64,000 nucleotides of DNA from Rhodoplanes sp. (GCF_013377085.1 NZ_JACAAX010000013.1:62001-126000); one strand, 5' to 3'; counted from the first letter of the stretch, positions 27,718 to 36,839 are shown. Numbers and translations: made by a program. The notes: generated by a model from the sequence alone, not told the origin.

Positions 27718-28852
27718 GGACGGCGAGCTCCTTCACGGCAGTGACGATCTCGTCCGGGGCGATCGGCTCGCCGTCGATGCGGCCGAGCGGGTGGACGGGC
27801 GGATCGCGTCCGACCAGCCGTTGGATTTCGAGCACGAGCTGGCCGGCGTTCATCTCCGGCACCAGCACGGCACGCGCCGGTCCGGCGAGCCGGCGCAGCG
27901 GCGCCTCCGGGAACGGCCACAGCGTGATCGGCCGGAACAGGCCGGCCTTGACGCCCTCGGCCCGCAGCACCGTGACGGCGCGGCGCGCGGCGCGCGCCGT
28001 GATGCCATAGGCGACGATCAGCACGTCGGCATCGTCGGCCATGAGCGTCTCGTACTTCTCGATCAGCGCCTGATTGACGTCGATCTTGCCGAGCAGGCGC
28101 CGCATCATGCGGTCGACCACGGGCGGCGACTGGGTCGGAAAGCCGCTCTCGGAATGAGTGAGGCCGGTGGTGTGGGCGCGGTGCCCGTCGCCCGGGCGCG
28201 CCATCGCGGGCACGCCGTCCTCGCCGGCCGCATAGGGCTGATAGGCGGGGCCGGCGCCGTTCGCCCATTTCCGCTCGCTGACATGCACGGCCTCGGGCGG
28301 CGGCACCGCGACGCTTTCCAGAAGCTGGGCGATCACCTGGTCGTACAGCACGGTGACGGGCGTGCGCAGCCGCTCGGCGAGATCGAAGGCGCGGATCGTC
28401 TCGGTGTAGATCTCCTGCACCGAGGCCGGCGCCAGCGCGATCACGGGTCGGTCGCCATGGCTGCCGAAGCGCGCCTGCATGATGTCGCCTTGGGCAGGGC
28501 GGGTCGGCATACCCGTCGATGGACCGCCCCGCATCACGTCGATGATCACGCACGGCACCTCGGTCATCGCCGCGTAGCCGATGTTCTCCTGCATCAGCGA
28601 GAAGCCGGGCCCCGAGGTCGCCGTCATGGCGCGCAGGCCGCCGAGCGAGGCCCCGACCACCGCGGCGATCGAGGCGAGCTCGTCCTCCATCTGCACGAAG
28701 GTGCCGCCGATCCGCGGCAGCTCGTGCGACATGTGCTCGGCGATCTCGGAGGACGGCGTGATCGGATAGCCGGCGAAGAAGCGGCAGCCCGCCGCGATCG
28801 ACGCGAGCGCGCAGGCGTGGTTGCCGTGCAGTGCAGTCAGCCGGGCGCTCAT
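27710..28852 (-). CDS. korA: 2-oxoacid:acceptor oxidoreductase, alpha subunit (KorA-like)
   Basis: This 380-residue alpha subunit combines the pyrimidine-binding domain (about 1-200) and a transketolase C-terminal-like domain (about 270-375). Key stretches are AAGCRFFAGYPITPSSEIAE, MEDELASIAAVVGAS, and TATSGPGFSLMQENIGYA. A family-typical HTTGLTHSESGFP lies in the linker. The ATG at 28852 shares bases with the stop of the upstream IorB-ferredoxin fusion, so the subunits are made together. No separate ferredoxin subunit gene exists here; the ferredoxin domain fused to IorB may fill that need. Confidence 0.92.
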   Translation of the reverse strand: MSARLTALHGNHACALASIAAGCRFFAGYPITPSSEIAEHMSHELPRIGGTFVQMEDELASIAAVVGASLGGLRAMTATSGPGFSLMQENIGYAAMTEVPCVIIDVMRGGPSTGMPTRPAQGDIMQARFGSHGDRPVIALAPASVQEIYTETIRAFDLAERLRTPVTVLYDQVIAQLLESVAVPPPEAVHVSERKWANGAGPAYQPYAAGEDGVPAMARPGDGHRAHTTGLTHSESGFPTQSPPVVDRMMRRLLGKIDVNQALIEKYETLMADDADVLIVAYGITARAARRAVTVLRAEGVKAGLFRPITLWPFPEAPLRRLAGPARAVLVPEMNAGQLVLEIQRLVGRDPPVHPLGRIDGEPIAPDEIVTAVKELAVHA

Positions 28853-29748
28853 GCCGGCACTCCTTCGTTCTTGACCGTGACGGCGAAGTCCGGACACAGC
28901 CATTCGCACACCCGGCAGCCCGTGCAGGCGGCGGGCGTCGCCACCACGGCGACCGGGCCCTCCATGGCGAGGCAGCGCTCCGGGCACAGCTTCACGCAGA
29001 TGGTGCAGCCCTTGCACCACGCGGGATCGATGGCGACGCTGATGTGCAGATCGGGCATCGGCGCGGCGACGGCCGGCGCCGCCGCGTCGTCCTCGTCGGG
29101 GGCCGGCGCCGTCCAGGCGCGGCCGGCGTCGAAGGCCTTGCGGTTGATCTCGCGCGTCCCCTTCGGAACGATCGCGTCGATCACCTCGTGCCACTCGGCG
29201 ACTGGATAATCGAGCCACACCGAGAGGCGGCCGAGCAGCACCGTGTTGGCTGCACGCGCGTCGCCGAGCGCGGTGGCGATGCCGGTCGCGTCGAGCGCGC
29301 AGCCGTCGGCGTGGCGGCCGACGATTTCCGCAGGCGTCTCCCGGGCGTAGGCGGAGGCTGCGCCCGCCTTGCGGCTGCGGCAGGCGAAGGGCGGCACGAT
29401 CTGGCGGGTGTCGGCGATGAAGACGCCGCGGCCGGGGCGCAGATGGTCGAGCCAGCGCAGCGCCTCGGCCCATTCCAGCGCCACCAGCATGTCGGCCTCG
29501 CCCTTGGCGATGGTCGGCGACCACACCTCCTCGGCGAAGCGCACATGGCTGAACACGATGCCGCCGCGCTTGGCCATGCCGTGCACTTCGCTCTGCTTCA
29601 CCGCGAAGCCGCGACGCTGCGCCATCAAGGCGATCGCCTTGGAGATCATCAGCACGCCCTGGCCGCCGACGCCGACCACCAGAATGTTCATGCCGGTGGT
29701 GACGGGCCAGGGCGCCGGGGCGAAATCGTCGTTGGGAAGGGGTCGCAT
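28849..29748 (-). CDS. iorB: Indolepyruvate oxidoreductase beta subunit (IorB) fused to a 2x[4Fe-4S] ferredoxin domain
   Basis: This 299-residue protein has two parts. Residues about 20-215 are IorB-like, with MNILVVGVGGQGVLMISKAI and VHGMAKRGGIVFSHVRF. Residues about 243-299 are a two-cluster ferredoxin domain, with CKGCTICVKLCPERC and CTGCRVCEWLCPDF. Ordinary IorB is about 200 residues and lacks the second part. The fusion lies between iorA and korA, with overlaps on both sides (ATGA). It may be the electron outlet for KorABC as well as a subunit of Ior. That link is inferred from position and domain make-up. The start is ATG 29748; an ATG 19 codons later (MNILVV) is the alternative. Confidence 0.88.
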   Translation of the reverse strand: MRPLPNDDFAPAPWPVTTGMNILVVGVGGQGVLMISKAIALMAQRRGFAVKQSEVHGMAKRGGIVFSHVRFAEEVWSPTIAKGEADMLVALEWAEALRWLDHLRPGRGVFIADTRQIVPPFACRSRKAGAASAYARETPAEIVGRHADGCALDATGIATALGDARAANTVLLGRLSVWLDYPVAEWHEVIDAIVPKGTREINRKAFDAGRAWTAPAPDEDDAAAPAVAAPMPDLHISVAIDPAWCKGCTICVKLCPERCLAMEGPVAVVATPAACTGCRVCEWLCPDFAVTVKNEGVPA

Positions 29749-31583
29749 CAGTGTGTCGCTCGCAGCGTGACCGGCTGGATGCAGTCGGACGGGCAGACCT
29801 GGGCGCAGAGCGTGCAGCCGATGCAGGTCGTCGCATCGATCTTCACCTTGTGGCGCCCTTCGAACAGCTCGCCCGACCAGGTGATCGAGGGGCAGCCGAG
29901 ATTCATGCAGGAGCTGCAGGCGATGCAGCCCTCGGCCCGCACCGCCACCGGCGCGCCCTTGATCTTGACCGGATCGAGCACGCAGGGTCGCGACGCGATG
30001 ACGACCGAGACGCCGTGATGCGCCGTCGCCTCGCGAAGAGTCTGCAGAAGGCGGCCGACGTCGTAGGGATCGACGACCCGGACCCAGTCGATGCCGATGG
30101 CGCGGCAGAGTGCGGCGTAGTCGACGCGCGGCGCCGCGTCGCCCCGCAGGCTGCGGCCGGTGCCGGGATGGTCCTGCCCGCCCGTCATCGCCGTGATGTG
30201 GTTGTCCAGCACGACCACCGTAATGTCGGCCTTGTTGTAGACGGCGTCGATCAGCGGCGGGATGCCCGAATGCAGGAAGGTCGAGTCGCCGATGGTGGCG
30301 ACGACGGGCTTGTCGGTGCCGGCCTTGGCCATGCCGATGGCGTTGCCGATGCTGGCGCCCATGCACACGCAGGTGTCCATCGAGCGCAGCGGATCGATCG
30401 CGGCGAGCGTGTAGCAGCCGATGTCGCCGGCGACATGGGCGCCGACGCTGCGCAACGCCAGAAAGCTCGCGGTGTGCGGGCAGCCGGAGCACAGCACCGG
30501 CGGGCGCGCCATCGGCTGGATGTCGAGCGGAGCGATGACGGCCGGCGCCTCCATCAGCCCGGCCTTGGCGAGGCCCTCGCGCAAGAGCTCGACGGAGAGC
30601 TCGCCGAGGCGCGGGAACAGGCTCTTGCCCTCGGCGGGAATCCCGAGCGACCGGATGGCCTCTTCCAGCGCTGGCTCGAGCTCTTCCACGACGATGACGC
30701 GCTCGACCGAGGCGGCGAAGTCGCGAATCGCGTCGGCGGCGAGCGGATAGGAGCCGGCGAGCTTGAGGATCGGCAGATGCGGTGCTGCCTCCTTGACGTA
30801 GAGATAGGCGAGGCCGCTGGTGATGATGCCGCAGCTCTTGTCGCCGTCGCCGTCCTCGCGCTTGGTCAGCGGCGTGGTCGACAGCCAGCGCGCCAGAGCG
30901 GCCTCGCGGGCGATCACCTTGGGATGCAGGCGGCGCGCATTGGCGGGAATCGTCACCGTGCGGGTGTGGTCGTCGATGAAGCCGCGCGGCGCCGGCACGG
31001 TGCGATGTCCGACCCGCACGACGCTGCGGGTGTGCGACAGTCGCGTGGTGCCGCGCACGATCACGGGCGTCTGGAAGGTCTCGCTCAGATCGAACGCCAC
31101 CTTGGTGAAGTCGAGCGCCTCCTGGGCGTCGGCCGGCTCCAGCACGGGCACGCCGGCGAGGCGGCAGAACAGCCGCGTGTCCTGCTCGTTCTGCGAGGAG
31201 TGGATACCGGGATCGTCGCACACCACCAGCACGAGACCGCCATGCGCGCCGATATAGGAGAAGCTCATCAGCGAGTCGGACGCGACATTGAGGCCGACAT
31301 GCTTCATCGCCGCGAGGCTGCGCACGCCGGCGAACGACGCGCCGATCGCGGTGTCGAGCGCCACCTTCTCGTTGGTCGACCACTGCGCCGTCACGTCGGC
31401 GGGGTCGTACTCCGACAGGCTCTCCAGGATTTCGGTGCTCGGCGTGCCCGGATAGGCGGCGGCGACCCGCACGCCGGCCTCCCAGGCGCCACGCGCGATC
31501 GCCTCGTTGCCGGTGAACGGAAACGCCTCGGCGGCCCTGCTCTTGGTGTCGACCGCGTCGTGCGCCAGCGCTTCAGTGTTCAC
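29748..31583 (-). CDS. iorA: Indolepyruvate:ferredoxin oxidoreductase alpha subunit
   Basis: IorA oxidatively decarboxylates aryl pyruvates (indole-, phenyl-, hydroxyphenyl-pyruvate) to aryl-acetyl-CoA, reducing ferredoxin, and can run in reverse. The protein has 611 residues. The N-terminal pyrimidine domain has YPGTPSTEILE and NEKVALDTAIGASFAG. The central TPP site is TIGDSTFLHSGIPPLID with LDNHITAMTGGQ. The C-terminal ferredoxin domain has CIACSSCMNLGC and CIGCTLCAQVCPSDC. The start is GTG 31583, fixed by a strong AAGGAG site six bases upstream; the longer frame to 31634 lacks such a site. Its stop overlaps iorB. Confidence 0.94.
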   Translation of the reverse strand: MNTEALAHDAVDTKSRAAEAFPFTGNEAIARGAWEAGVRVAAAYPGTPSTEILESLSEYDPADVTAQWSTNEKVALDTAIGASFAGVRSLAAMKHVGLNVASDSLMSFSYIGAHGGLVLVVCDDPGIHSSQNEQDTRLFCRLAGVPVLEPADAQEALDFTKVAFDLSETFQTPVIVRGTTRLSHTRSVVRVGHRTVPAPRGFIDDHTRTVTIPANARRLHPKVIAREAALARWLSTTPLTKREDGDGDKSCGIITSGLAYLYVKEAAPHLPILKLAGSYPLAADAIRDFAASVERVIVVEELEPALEEAIRSLGIPAEGKSLFPRLGELSVELLREGLAKAGLMEAPAVIAPLDIQPMARPPVLCSGCPHTASFLALRSVGAHVAGDIGCYTLAAIDPLRSMDTCVCMGASIGNAIGMAKAGTDKPVVATIGDSTFLHSGIPPLIDAVYNKADITVVVLDNHITAMTGGQDHPGTGRSLRGDAAPRVDYAALCRAIGIDWVRVVDPYDVGRLLQTLREATAHHGVSVVIASRPCVLDPVKIKGAPVAVRAEGCIACSSCMNLGCPSITWSGELFEGRHKVKIDATTCIGCTLCAQVCPSDCIQPVTLRATH

Positions 31584-31720
31584 GGCATACTCCTTCGGGC
31601 CCGTCGGAGGGCCGACCGGCCAGTTTGGAATCACTCTGGTCCGTCTCGCCCGGACGGGTGTTGAGAAAGGTCAAACGGAGATTTGGCATGTCCATGCATT
31701 GCCGCGCGCCGCAGCCTGCT

Positions 31721-31821
31721 CTCTCCCCCCTTGTGGGGGAGAGGCGGAGAGGGGGGTAGCCCCCGAGCACGACGCGAGCGCTGTACCCCTCTCCCTGTCC
31801 CTCCCCCACAAGGGGGGAGGG
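31721..31821. repeat. Intergenic pyrimidine/purine-rich inverted repeat, copy 5 (different type)
   Basis: Two hairpins lie between paaK and iorA. The first pairs CTCTCCCCC with GGGGGAGAG (31721-31743). The second pairs CTCCCCC with GGGGGAG near 31801-31819. The outer parts are also complementary, so a long cruciform is possible. It is a different sequence family from copies 1-4. It separates two genes that otherwise look co-transcribed. Confidence 0.75.
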
Positions 31822-31868
31822 AACGCAGGAGTCGCGATGTCATTCGCGCTGGGAAGCGGGTGTAGCGA

Positions 31869-33209
31869 TCACCCCGGCGTGTGGCGCTGGTCCTTCACCC
31901 GCACGGCCTTGCCCTGCGAGCGCGGCACCTCGCCGGGCAGCTTGGCGACGACGCCGCAACTGATCCCGATGGTCGACTTGATGCGGTGCTGCACCTCGCG
32001 CGAGACGCGCGTGAGCGTCGCCTCGTCGCGCGGCAGCTCGGGGGCGATCTCGACCTCGACGGTCATCTGGTCGAGCGCCTGCTGGCGGGTCAGCACGAGC
32101 TGATAATGCGGTGCGATGCCGGGCAGGCCGACCAGCACGGCCTCGACCTGCGAGGGATACACGTTGATGCCGCGGATGATCATCATGTCGTCGTCGCGGC
32201 CGGTGACCCGCATGATCCGCACATGGGTGCGGCCGCAGGCGCATGGCTCGTCGACCAACCTGGTGATGTCGCGCGTGCGATAGCGGATCATCGGCAGGGC
32301 TTCCTTGGTGAGCGTCGTGATCACGAGCTCGCCGGTCTCGCCGCGCGGCAGCGGCTCCAGCGTCCTCGGATCGACGATCTCGAACAGGAAGTGATCCTCC
32401 CAGCCGTGCAGGCCGGCCTGCTCCGTGCATTCGCAGGCGACGCCGGGCCCGAGGATTTCCGAGAGCCCGTAGATGTCGATCGCCTGCAGGCCGAGCCGCG
32501 TCTGCAGCTCGTGGCGCATCGCCTCGCTCCACGGCTCGGCGCCGAACACGCCGACCCGCAGCTTCAGCTCGTTGCGCGCAATGCCGCTGCTCTCCGTCAC
32601 CTCGGCGATGTTGAGCGCATAGGACGGCGTGCAGCACAGCACATTGGCGCCGAAGTCGCGCATCAGCGTGACCTGCCGCTCGGTCATGCCGCCGGAGACC
32701 GGCACCACCATGCAGCCGAGCGCCTCGGCGCCGTAATGGGCCCCGAGCCCGCCCGTGAACAGGCCGTAGCCATAGGCGATGTGCACGATGTCGTGCCGCG
32801 TCACGCCGGCGCCGGTGAGCGAGCGCGCTATCAGGTCGGCCCACAGGGCGATGTCGCCTGCCGTGTAGCCGACCACGATCGGCTTGCCGGTGGTGCCCGA
32901 CGAGGCATGCACCCGCACCACGTCCTCGCGCGGCACGGCGAACAGGCCGAACGGATAGTTGTCGCGAAGATCCGCCTTGCCTGTGAACGGGAAGTGGCGG
33001 ATGTCGGCGAGCGTCTTCAGATGGTCCGGCGTGACGCCGGTCTCGGCGAAGCGGCGGCGCATGTGCGGGACGTTGTCATAGGCGCGCTGCAGCGTCGCCT
33101 TCAGGCGTGCGAGCTGCAACTCGGCGATGTCGCGCCGCGGCATCGTCTCGGCCTTGGGGTCGAACAGCGCCGTGGTGTCTGGCTCACGGATCAGGGCCGG
33201 CCGGTTCAT
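31869..33209 (-). CDS. paaK: Phenylacetate-CoA ligase
   Basis: This soluble acyl-adenylate enzyme makes phenylacetyl-CoA from phenylacetate, ATP and CoA. The protein has 446 residues, the usual PaaK size. The ATP loop is VHASSGTTGKPIVVGYT near residue 100. Further PaaK stretches are IDIYGLSEILGPGVACEC, the ATP-contact region GETGELVITTLTKEALPMIR, and RDDDMMIIRGINVYPSQVE. The start is ATG 33209 with an AGGGGA site about seven bases upstream. Its place ahead of iorA on the same strand suggests that phenylacetate and indoleacetate (or their CoA esters) are the compounds this cluster handles, either breaking down aromatic amino acids or making them by reductive carboxylation. Confidence 0.94.
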   Translation of the reverse strand: MNRPALIREPDTTALFDPKAETMPRRDIAELQLARLKATLQRAYDNVPHMRRRFAETGVTPDHLKTLADIRHFPFTGKADLRDNYPFGLFAVPREDVVRVHASSGTTGKPIVVGYTAGDIALWADLIARSLTGAGVTRHDIVHIAYGYGLFTGGLGAHYGAEALGCMVVPVSGGMTERQVTLMRDFGANVLCCTPSYALNIAEVTESSGIARNELKLRVGVFGAEPWSEAMRHELQTRLGLQAIDIYGLSEILGPGVACECTEQAGLHGWEDHFLFEIVDPRTLEPLPRGETGELVITTLTKEALPMIRYRTRDITRLVDEPCACGRTHVRIMRVTGRDDDMMIIRGINVYPSQVEAVLVGLPGIAPHYQLVLTRQQALDQMTVEVEIAPELPRDEATLTRVSREVQHRIKSTIGISCGVVAKLPGEVPRSQGKAVRVKDQRHTPG

Positions 33210-33546
33210 TCATGTCCCCTTCGGTCTGGTGCGCGTTCGGCCGAACGGGCTGAGCCCGCTCGTTCGTCGCGACGGGTGTGGTCGAGGTCGGGGGAGCCGG
33301 CCGCCGGTCGAACCGGTCTGCACTGCGGAAGTGTTTGTACACACAGCAACAATCGGGAATACCGAGGTGGCTTCGAGGCTCTCGCGTGATAATCTTGTTT
33401 CCATAAGGGATGCGACGGCGCAGCGCAATTGCGCACAATCCCCGAGTTCGGGCAGCCGCGTTGCGTGCTGATCAGATCGCCTCCCGCCGACGCGGGTGAT
33501 CGGCGCTGCTGTTCATTCAAAAATCGTGATGCGGCATAAAATGAAT
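33210..33546. other. Intergenic region upstream of paaK
   Basis: This is 337 bases with no gene; AT content is visibly higher around 33340-33440. It should hold the paaK-ior-kor promoter. It contains the palindrome described at 33423-33434. A TTTGTACACA sequence near 33332 contains a short TGTACA palindrome. No named operator could be assigned. Confidence 0.4.
33423..33434. promoter_or_regulatory. Perfect 12-base palindrome, possible operator upstream of paaK
   Basis: GCGCAATTGCGC is a perfect palindrome about 215 bases upstream of the paaK start, in the only stretch of higher AT content in this gap. The position fits a regulator-binding site, but I do not recognise it as the site of a specific regulator. 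Confidence 0.3.
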
Positions 33547-34767
33547 TTATGCCGCCAGGATCTTCCGCAGCCGCGAGACCGCGTCGGCCAGCACGGTGCA
33601 GCCGAGCACGATGTCGGCATCGGCCGTGTTCTCCGACACATGGTGGCTGATGCCGCCGATGCTCGGCACGAACAGCATGCCGGCCGGGACGACGCGGCCC
33701 AGCACCATGGCGTCGTGGCCGGCGCCGCTCGGCAGCCGCACCGGCTCCTCGCCATGCGCTGCGGCGGCCGCCGCCAGCGCCGCGACGAGGTCGTCGGCCA
33801 TGGCGGTCGGCGTCACCTCGGTGGTCCGCTCCATGGCGACCGAGACGTTGCCGCGTCCGGCCTCGGCGACCCGCTCCCTCAGGGCGTTTTCCATGCGGTC
33901 GAGCAGCGCCGTGTCGAGATCGCGGATCTCGACCGCCATCTCGGCCTCGCCCGGCACCACATTGGCGGCACCGGGGCGAAACGCCATGGCGCCGATGGTG
34001 AACACCGTCTCGGCGCCGGCCAGCCCCGGGAAGGCGTCGCCGATCCAGGCGGCGATCCGGATCAGGGCGGCGCCGGCGTCGCGCCGCATCGCCATCGGGG
34101 TGGTGCCGGCATGGTTGGCGGCGCCCTTCGCCGTCACCCGGAAGCGGCGGATGCCGGTGATGCCGGTGACGACGCCGATGCGGCGCCCCGAGGCCTCGAG
34201 GCGCGGGCCCTGCTCGATATGGGCCTCCAGATAGGCGAGGTGGCGGGTCGGGTCGAGCCGGTGCAGCGTTGTTTCGCCGGCGAGCGGCGCCAGGGCGGCG
34301 GCAAGGCCGGTGCCGTCCTCGGCGCGGGCGGCGGCGATCTCGGCCTCGGCGAGCGTCCCGCAGAAGCTGCGGCTGCCCAGGAAGGGCAGGAACGTGCCCT
34401 CCTCGTCCTCGAACGAGACGACGTCGATCCCGACCGCACCCTTGTCGCCCGCCTCGCGGGCCGCCCGGGCGATCTCCAGCGCGCAGATCACCCCGAGCGC
34501 GCCGTCGAGCCAGCCGCCGCGCGGCACCGTGTCGGTGTGGGAGCCGATCAGGATGGTCTTTCTCGCGCCGGGGTCGCGGCCCACGACGTTGCCGACCCGG
34601 TCGAGCGAGGCGGTCAGCCCCGCCTCCTGCAGACGCCCGACCAGCCAGCGGCGGGCGGCGAGGTCGGCTGCCGAGAGAGCGACCCGGTCGACCCCGGATC
34701 CGTGGGCACCGAATTGCTTCAGGGCGCGCAGGTCGGCGAGAAGGCGGTCGCCGTCGATGGCGATCAT
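33547..34767 (-). CDS. Zn-dependent M20 amidohydrolase (allantoate amidohydrolase / N-carbamoyl-amino acid hydrolase family)
   Basis: This cytoplasmic metallo-amidohydrolase has 406 residues, the family length. Metal ligands and catalytic residues lie in ILIGSHTDTVPRGGWLDGAL, SFEDEEGTFLPF, LEAHIEQGPRLE and SGAGHDAM. A dimerisation 'lid' domain lies between about 205 and 315. Members hydrolyse N-carbamoyl-L-amino acids, ureidopropionate or allantoate; the sequence cannot separate these. No hydantoinase or purine-degradation gene is nearby. The start is ATG 34767. It stands alone on its strand between paaK and a DUF2189 gene. Confidence 0.88.
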   Translation of the reverse strand: MIAIDGDRLLADLRALKQFGAHGSGVDRVALSAADLAARRWLVGRLQEAGLTASLDRVGNVVGRDPGARKTILIGSHTDTVPRGGWLDGALGVICALEIARAAREAGDKGAVGIDVVSFEDEEGTFLPFLGSRSFCGTLAEAEIAAARAEDGTGLAAALAPLAGETTLHRLDPTRHLAYLEAHIEQGPRLEASGRRIGVVTGITGIRRFRVTAKGAANHAGTTPMAMRRDAGAALIRIAAWIGDAFPGLAGAETVFTIGAMAFRPGAANVVPGEAEMAVEIRDLDTALLDRMENALRERVAEAGRGNVSVAMERTTEVTPTAMADDLVAALAAAAAAHGEEPVRLPSGAGHDAMVLGRVVPAGMLFVPSIGGISHHVSENTADADIVLGCTVLADAVSRLRKILAA

Positions 34768-34845
34768 GCAGAAGCTCCGGAAAACGCACCGTGCCGCCGC
34801 GACTTGCGTCGCGACGGCCCGAACAGTTGAGACGGGCGAACCGGA

Positions 34846-35688
34846 TCAGGCGATCGGCAGCACGATGCGCCGATAGAGATGCCAGGTCGCGTGACCCAGC
34901 ACTGGTAGCACGACCACGAGGCCGAGGAAGCCCGGCAGCGAGGCGACCAGCAGCAGCAGAACGACCGTGGCGGCCCAGCCGATCATCGGCACCGGGCTGG
35001 TCGTCACGGCGCGGACGCTGGTGATCATCGCGGTGACGCAGTCGACGTCACGGTCGAGCAGCAGCGGGAAGGACACCACGGTGAGCGAGAACAGCACCAG
35101 CGACAGCGCCGCCCCGACCGCGTGGCCGATGATCAGGAACAGCCAGCCCTCCGGCGTGGTCGAGATCACCACCAGGAATTCCTGCAGCGACGTGAACGAG
35201 CGCAGCCCGAGCATCAGGGCGATCAGCAGCCGCACTTGGTACATCCAGACGATGAACACGAACAGCGTCACGAAGGCCATCCAGCCGAGCTCGCGATGGC
35301 CCTGCGCCCAGATGGTGCGCAGCACGGCCGACCACGACAGCGGCTCGCCGGTCTCGCGCCGCCGGCTCACCTCGTAGAGGCCGACCGCGATGAACGGGCC
35401 GACCAGCGCGAAGCCGGCGGCCAGCGGATAGGCCAGATAGCCGACCCCGGCCGCGAAGGCGCAATACACGATCAGCATGCCGCCGATCGCGTAAAGCGCG
35501 CCGAAGGCGAGGCCGTAGAGCGGCGCGGCCTGGAAGTCGCGCAGGCCGGCGGCCAGCGCCTCGACAATGTCCCTCACCGTCACCGGGCGCACCTGCGGGT
35601 CGCTGCGGCGGACGACGGCCGGAGCGGCGGCGTCGGCGACGGCGGCGGGCAGGCTGGTCTCGTGGACGGCGTGTTCGTGGTGGTTCAT
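34846..35688 (-). CDS. DUF2189 integral membrane protein
   Basis: This is a 280-residue inner-membrane protein with about six hydrophobic segments after a 50-residue soluble N-terminus. Conserved DUF2189 features include PLYGLAFGALYAIGGML, ALVGPFIAVGLYEVSRRRE, and the final ATWHLYRRIV. The family is common in alphaproteobacteria and has been noted near cytochrome oxidase genes in some genomes; no such genes are here. The ATG at 35688 has an AAGGGG site five bases upstream, which decides against the start six codons earlier. Function unknown. Confidence 0.85.
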   Translation of the reverse strand: MNHHEHAVHETSLPAAVADAAAPAVVRRSDPQVRPVTVRDIVEALAAGLRDFQAAPLYGLAFGALYAIGGMLIVYCAFAAGVGYLAYPLAAGFALVGPFIAVGLYEVSRRRETGEPLSWSAVLRTIWAQGHRELGWMAFVTLFVFIVWMYQVRLLIALMLGLRSFTSLQEFLVVISTTPEGWLFLIIGHAVGAALSLVLFSLTVVSFPLLLDRDVDCVTAMITSVRAVTTSPVPMIGWAATVVLLLLVASLPGFLGLVVVLPVLGHATWHLYRRIVLPIA

Positions 35689-35852
35689 GGCGACCCCCTT
35701 CGGCACGTCGGCGTTTCCTCGACCCCTACAGTTGCGGGAACGCTGTCCGGTTGCAAGGGAATCGGGAGAGCGCGGCGATCACGCCATCGCGACGGGAGCC
35801 GTGTGTAAAGACGATTGGACAGCGCGGTGCGCCGCCAGATGCATCGCTTTTG

Positions 35853-36839
35853 TCAGAGCTTGAAGGAGGCGACTGTCGCGGGGTGAAAAAGCTCCTCGAC
35901 CGTGACGCGTCGGGACGACAACCCCTGCGCATGATGGTGACGCAGGAAGGCGTCGAGGGTCTTGCGATTCGGCTCGACGCCGTAGGCCCAGAAGTCGTCG
36001 CCCATCAGCTCGCGTGCCTCCTTCAGGCGCTCCTCGACGAAGGGCAGCGTCACCTTGGTGGCCGAGGTGTCGCCGAGCAGCGCCAGCGCCGCCGTCTTCG
36101 AGGCCTCGAAGGCCTTCAGCACCGCGGCCGGCAGCCACGGATGCTGCTCGACCAGCGTGCGGCGCACGCCGATCAGATGCATGATCGGAAAGATGCCGGT
36201 GCGGCGGAAATAGTCCTTCGCGACGGCGACCGGATCGGCAAACAGCCAGCCGATGTTCGGCGCCCCGGCGATGAAGGACGGCGGTCGCGGCGCGATGAAG
36301 GCGTCGATCTCGCCGGCCAGCAACAGCGCGGAAATCGTCGCGCCGGGCGGCGCGTCGTCGAGCCGGACGCCCGCCGGCAGCGTGACGGCGATCTTCTCGG
36401 GGCGCCCGGGCGTCTCGATGCCGCCGCGGATCCAGTGGATGTCGGACGGCGTCACGCCGTAGTCGTCCTCCAGGAAGGCGCGCGCCCACACGTTCGCGGT
36501 GAGCTGGTACTCGGGCACTCCGACCTTCTTGCCGATCAGGTCGCGCGGCTCCTTGATGCGGTCGGTCCGCACATAGATCGCGGTGTGCCGGAAGGCACGC
36601 GACACGAAGGCCGGGATGCCGACATAGGGCGCGTCGCCGGTCGCGGTCTTCACCGTGAAGCTCGACAGTGACAGCTCGCAGATGTCGAAGTCGACCGTGC
36701 GGAAGGCCCGAAAGAAGATCTCCTCCGGCGACAGCCTCATGAACACCGGATCGACCCCGTCGATTTGGACTGCGCCGTCGATCAGCGGGCGGTTGCGGTC
36801 GTAGTCGCCGACGGCGACCGACAGGCGAAGATTGGGCAT
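35853..36839 (-). CDS. Periplasmic-binding-protein-like protein, 4,5-dihydroxyphthalate decarboxylase / NMT1 type
   Basis: This 328-residue protein has a type II binding-protein fold. N-terminal LRLSVAVGDYDRNRPLIDG and DICELSLSSFTV, then LIGKKVGVPEYQLTANVWAR, match the family annotated as 4,5-dihydroxyphthalate decarboxylase or substrate-binding protein. No signal peptide is visible, so either it stays in the cytoplasm or the true start lies upstream; the extended frame upstream has no Sec-like segment either. The start is ATG 36839, where the conserved first strand begins. No decarboxylation pathway genes lie nearby, so the enzyme name should not be taken literally. Confidence 0.75.
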   Translation of the reverse strand: MPNLRLSVAVGDYDRNRPLIDGAVQIDGVDPVFMRLSPEEIFFRAFRTVDFDICELSLSSFTVKTATGDAPYVGIPAFVSRAFRHTAIYVRTDRIKEPRDLIGKKVGVPEYQLTANVWARAFLEDDYGVTPSDIHWIRGGIETPGRPEKIAVTLPAGVRLDDAPPGATISALLLAGEIDAFIAPRPPSFIAGAPNIGWLFADPVAVAKDYFRRTGIFPIMHLIGVRRTLVEQHPWLPAAVLKAFEASKTAALALLGDTSATKVTLPFVEERLKEARELMGDDFWAYGVEPNRKTLDAFLRHHHAQGLSSRRVTVEELFHPATVASFKL

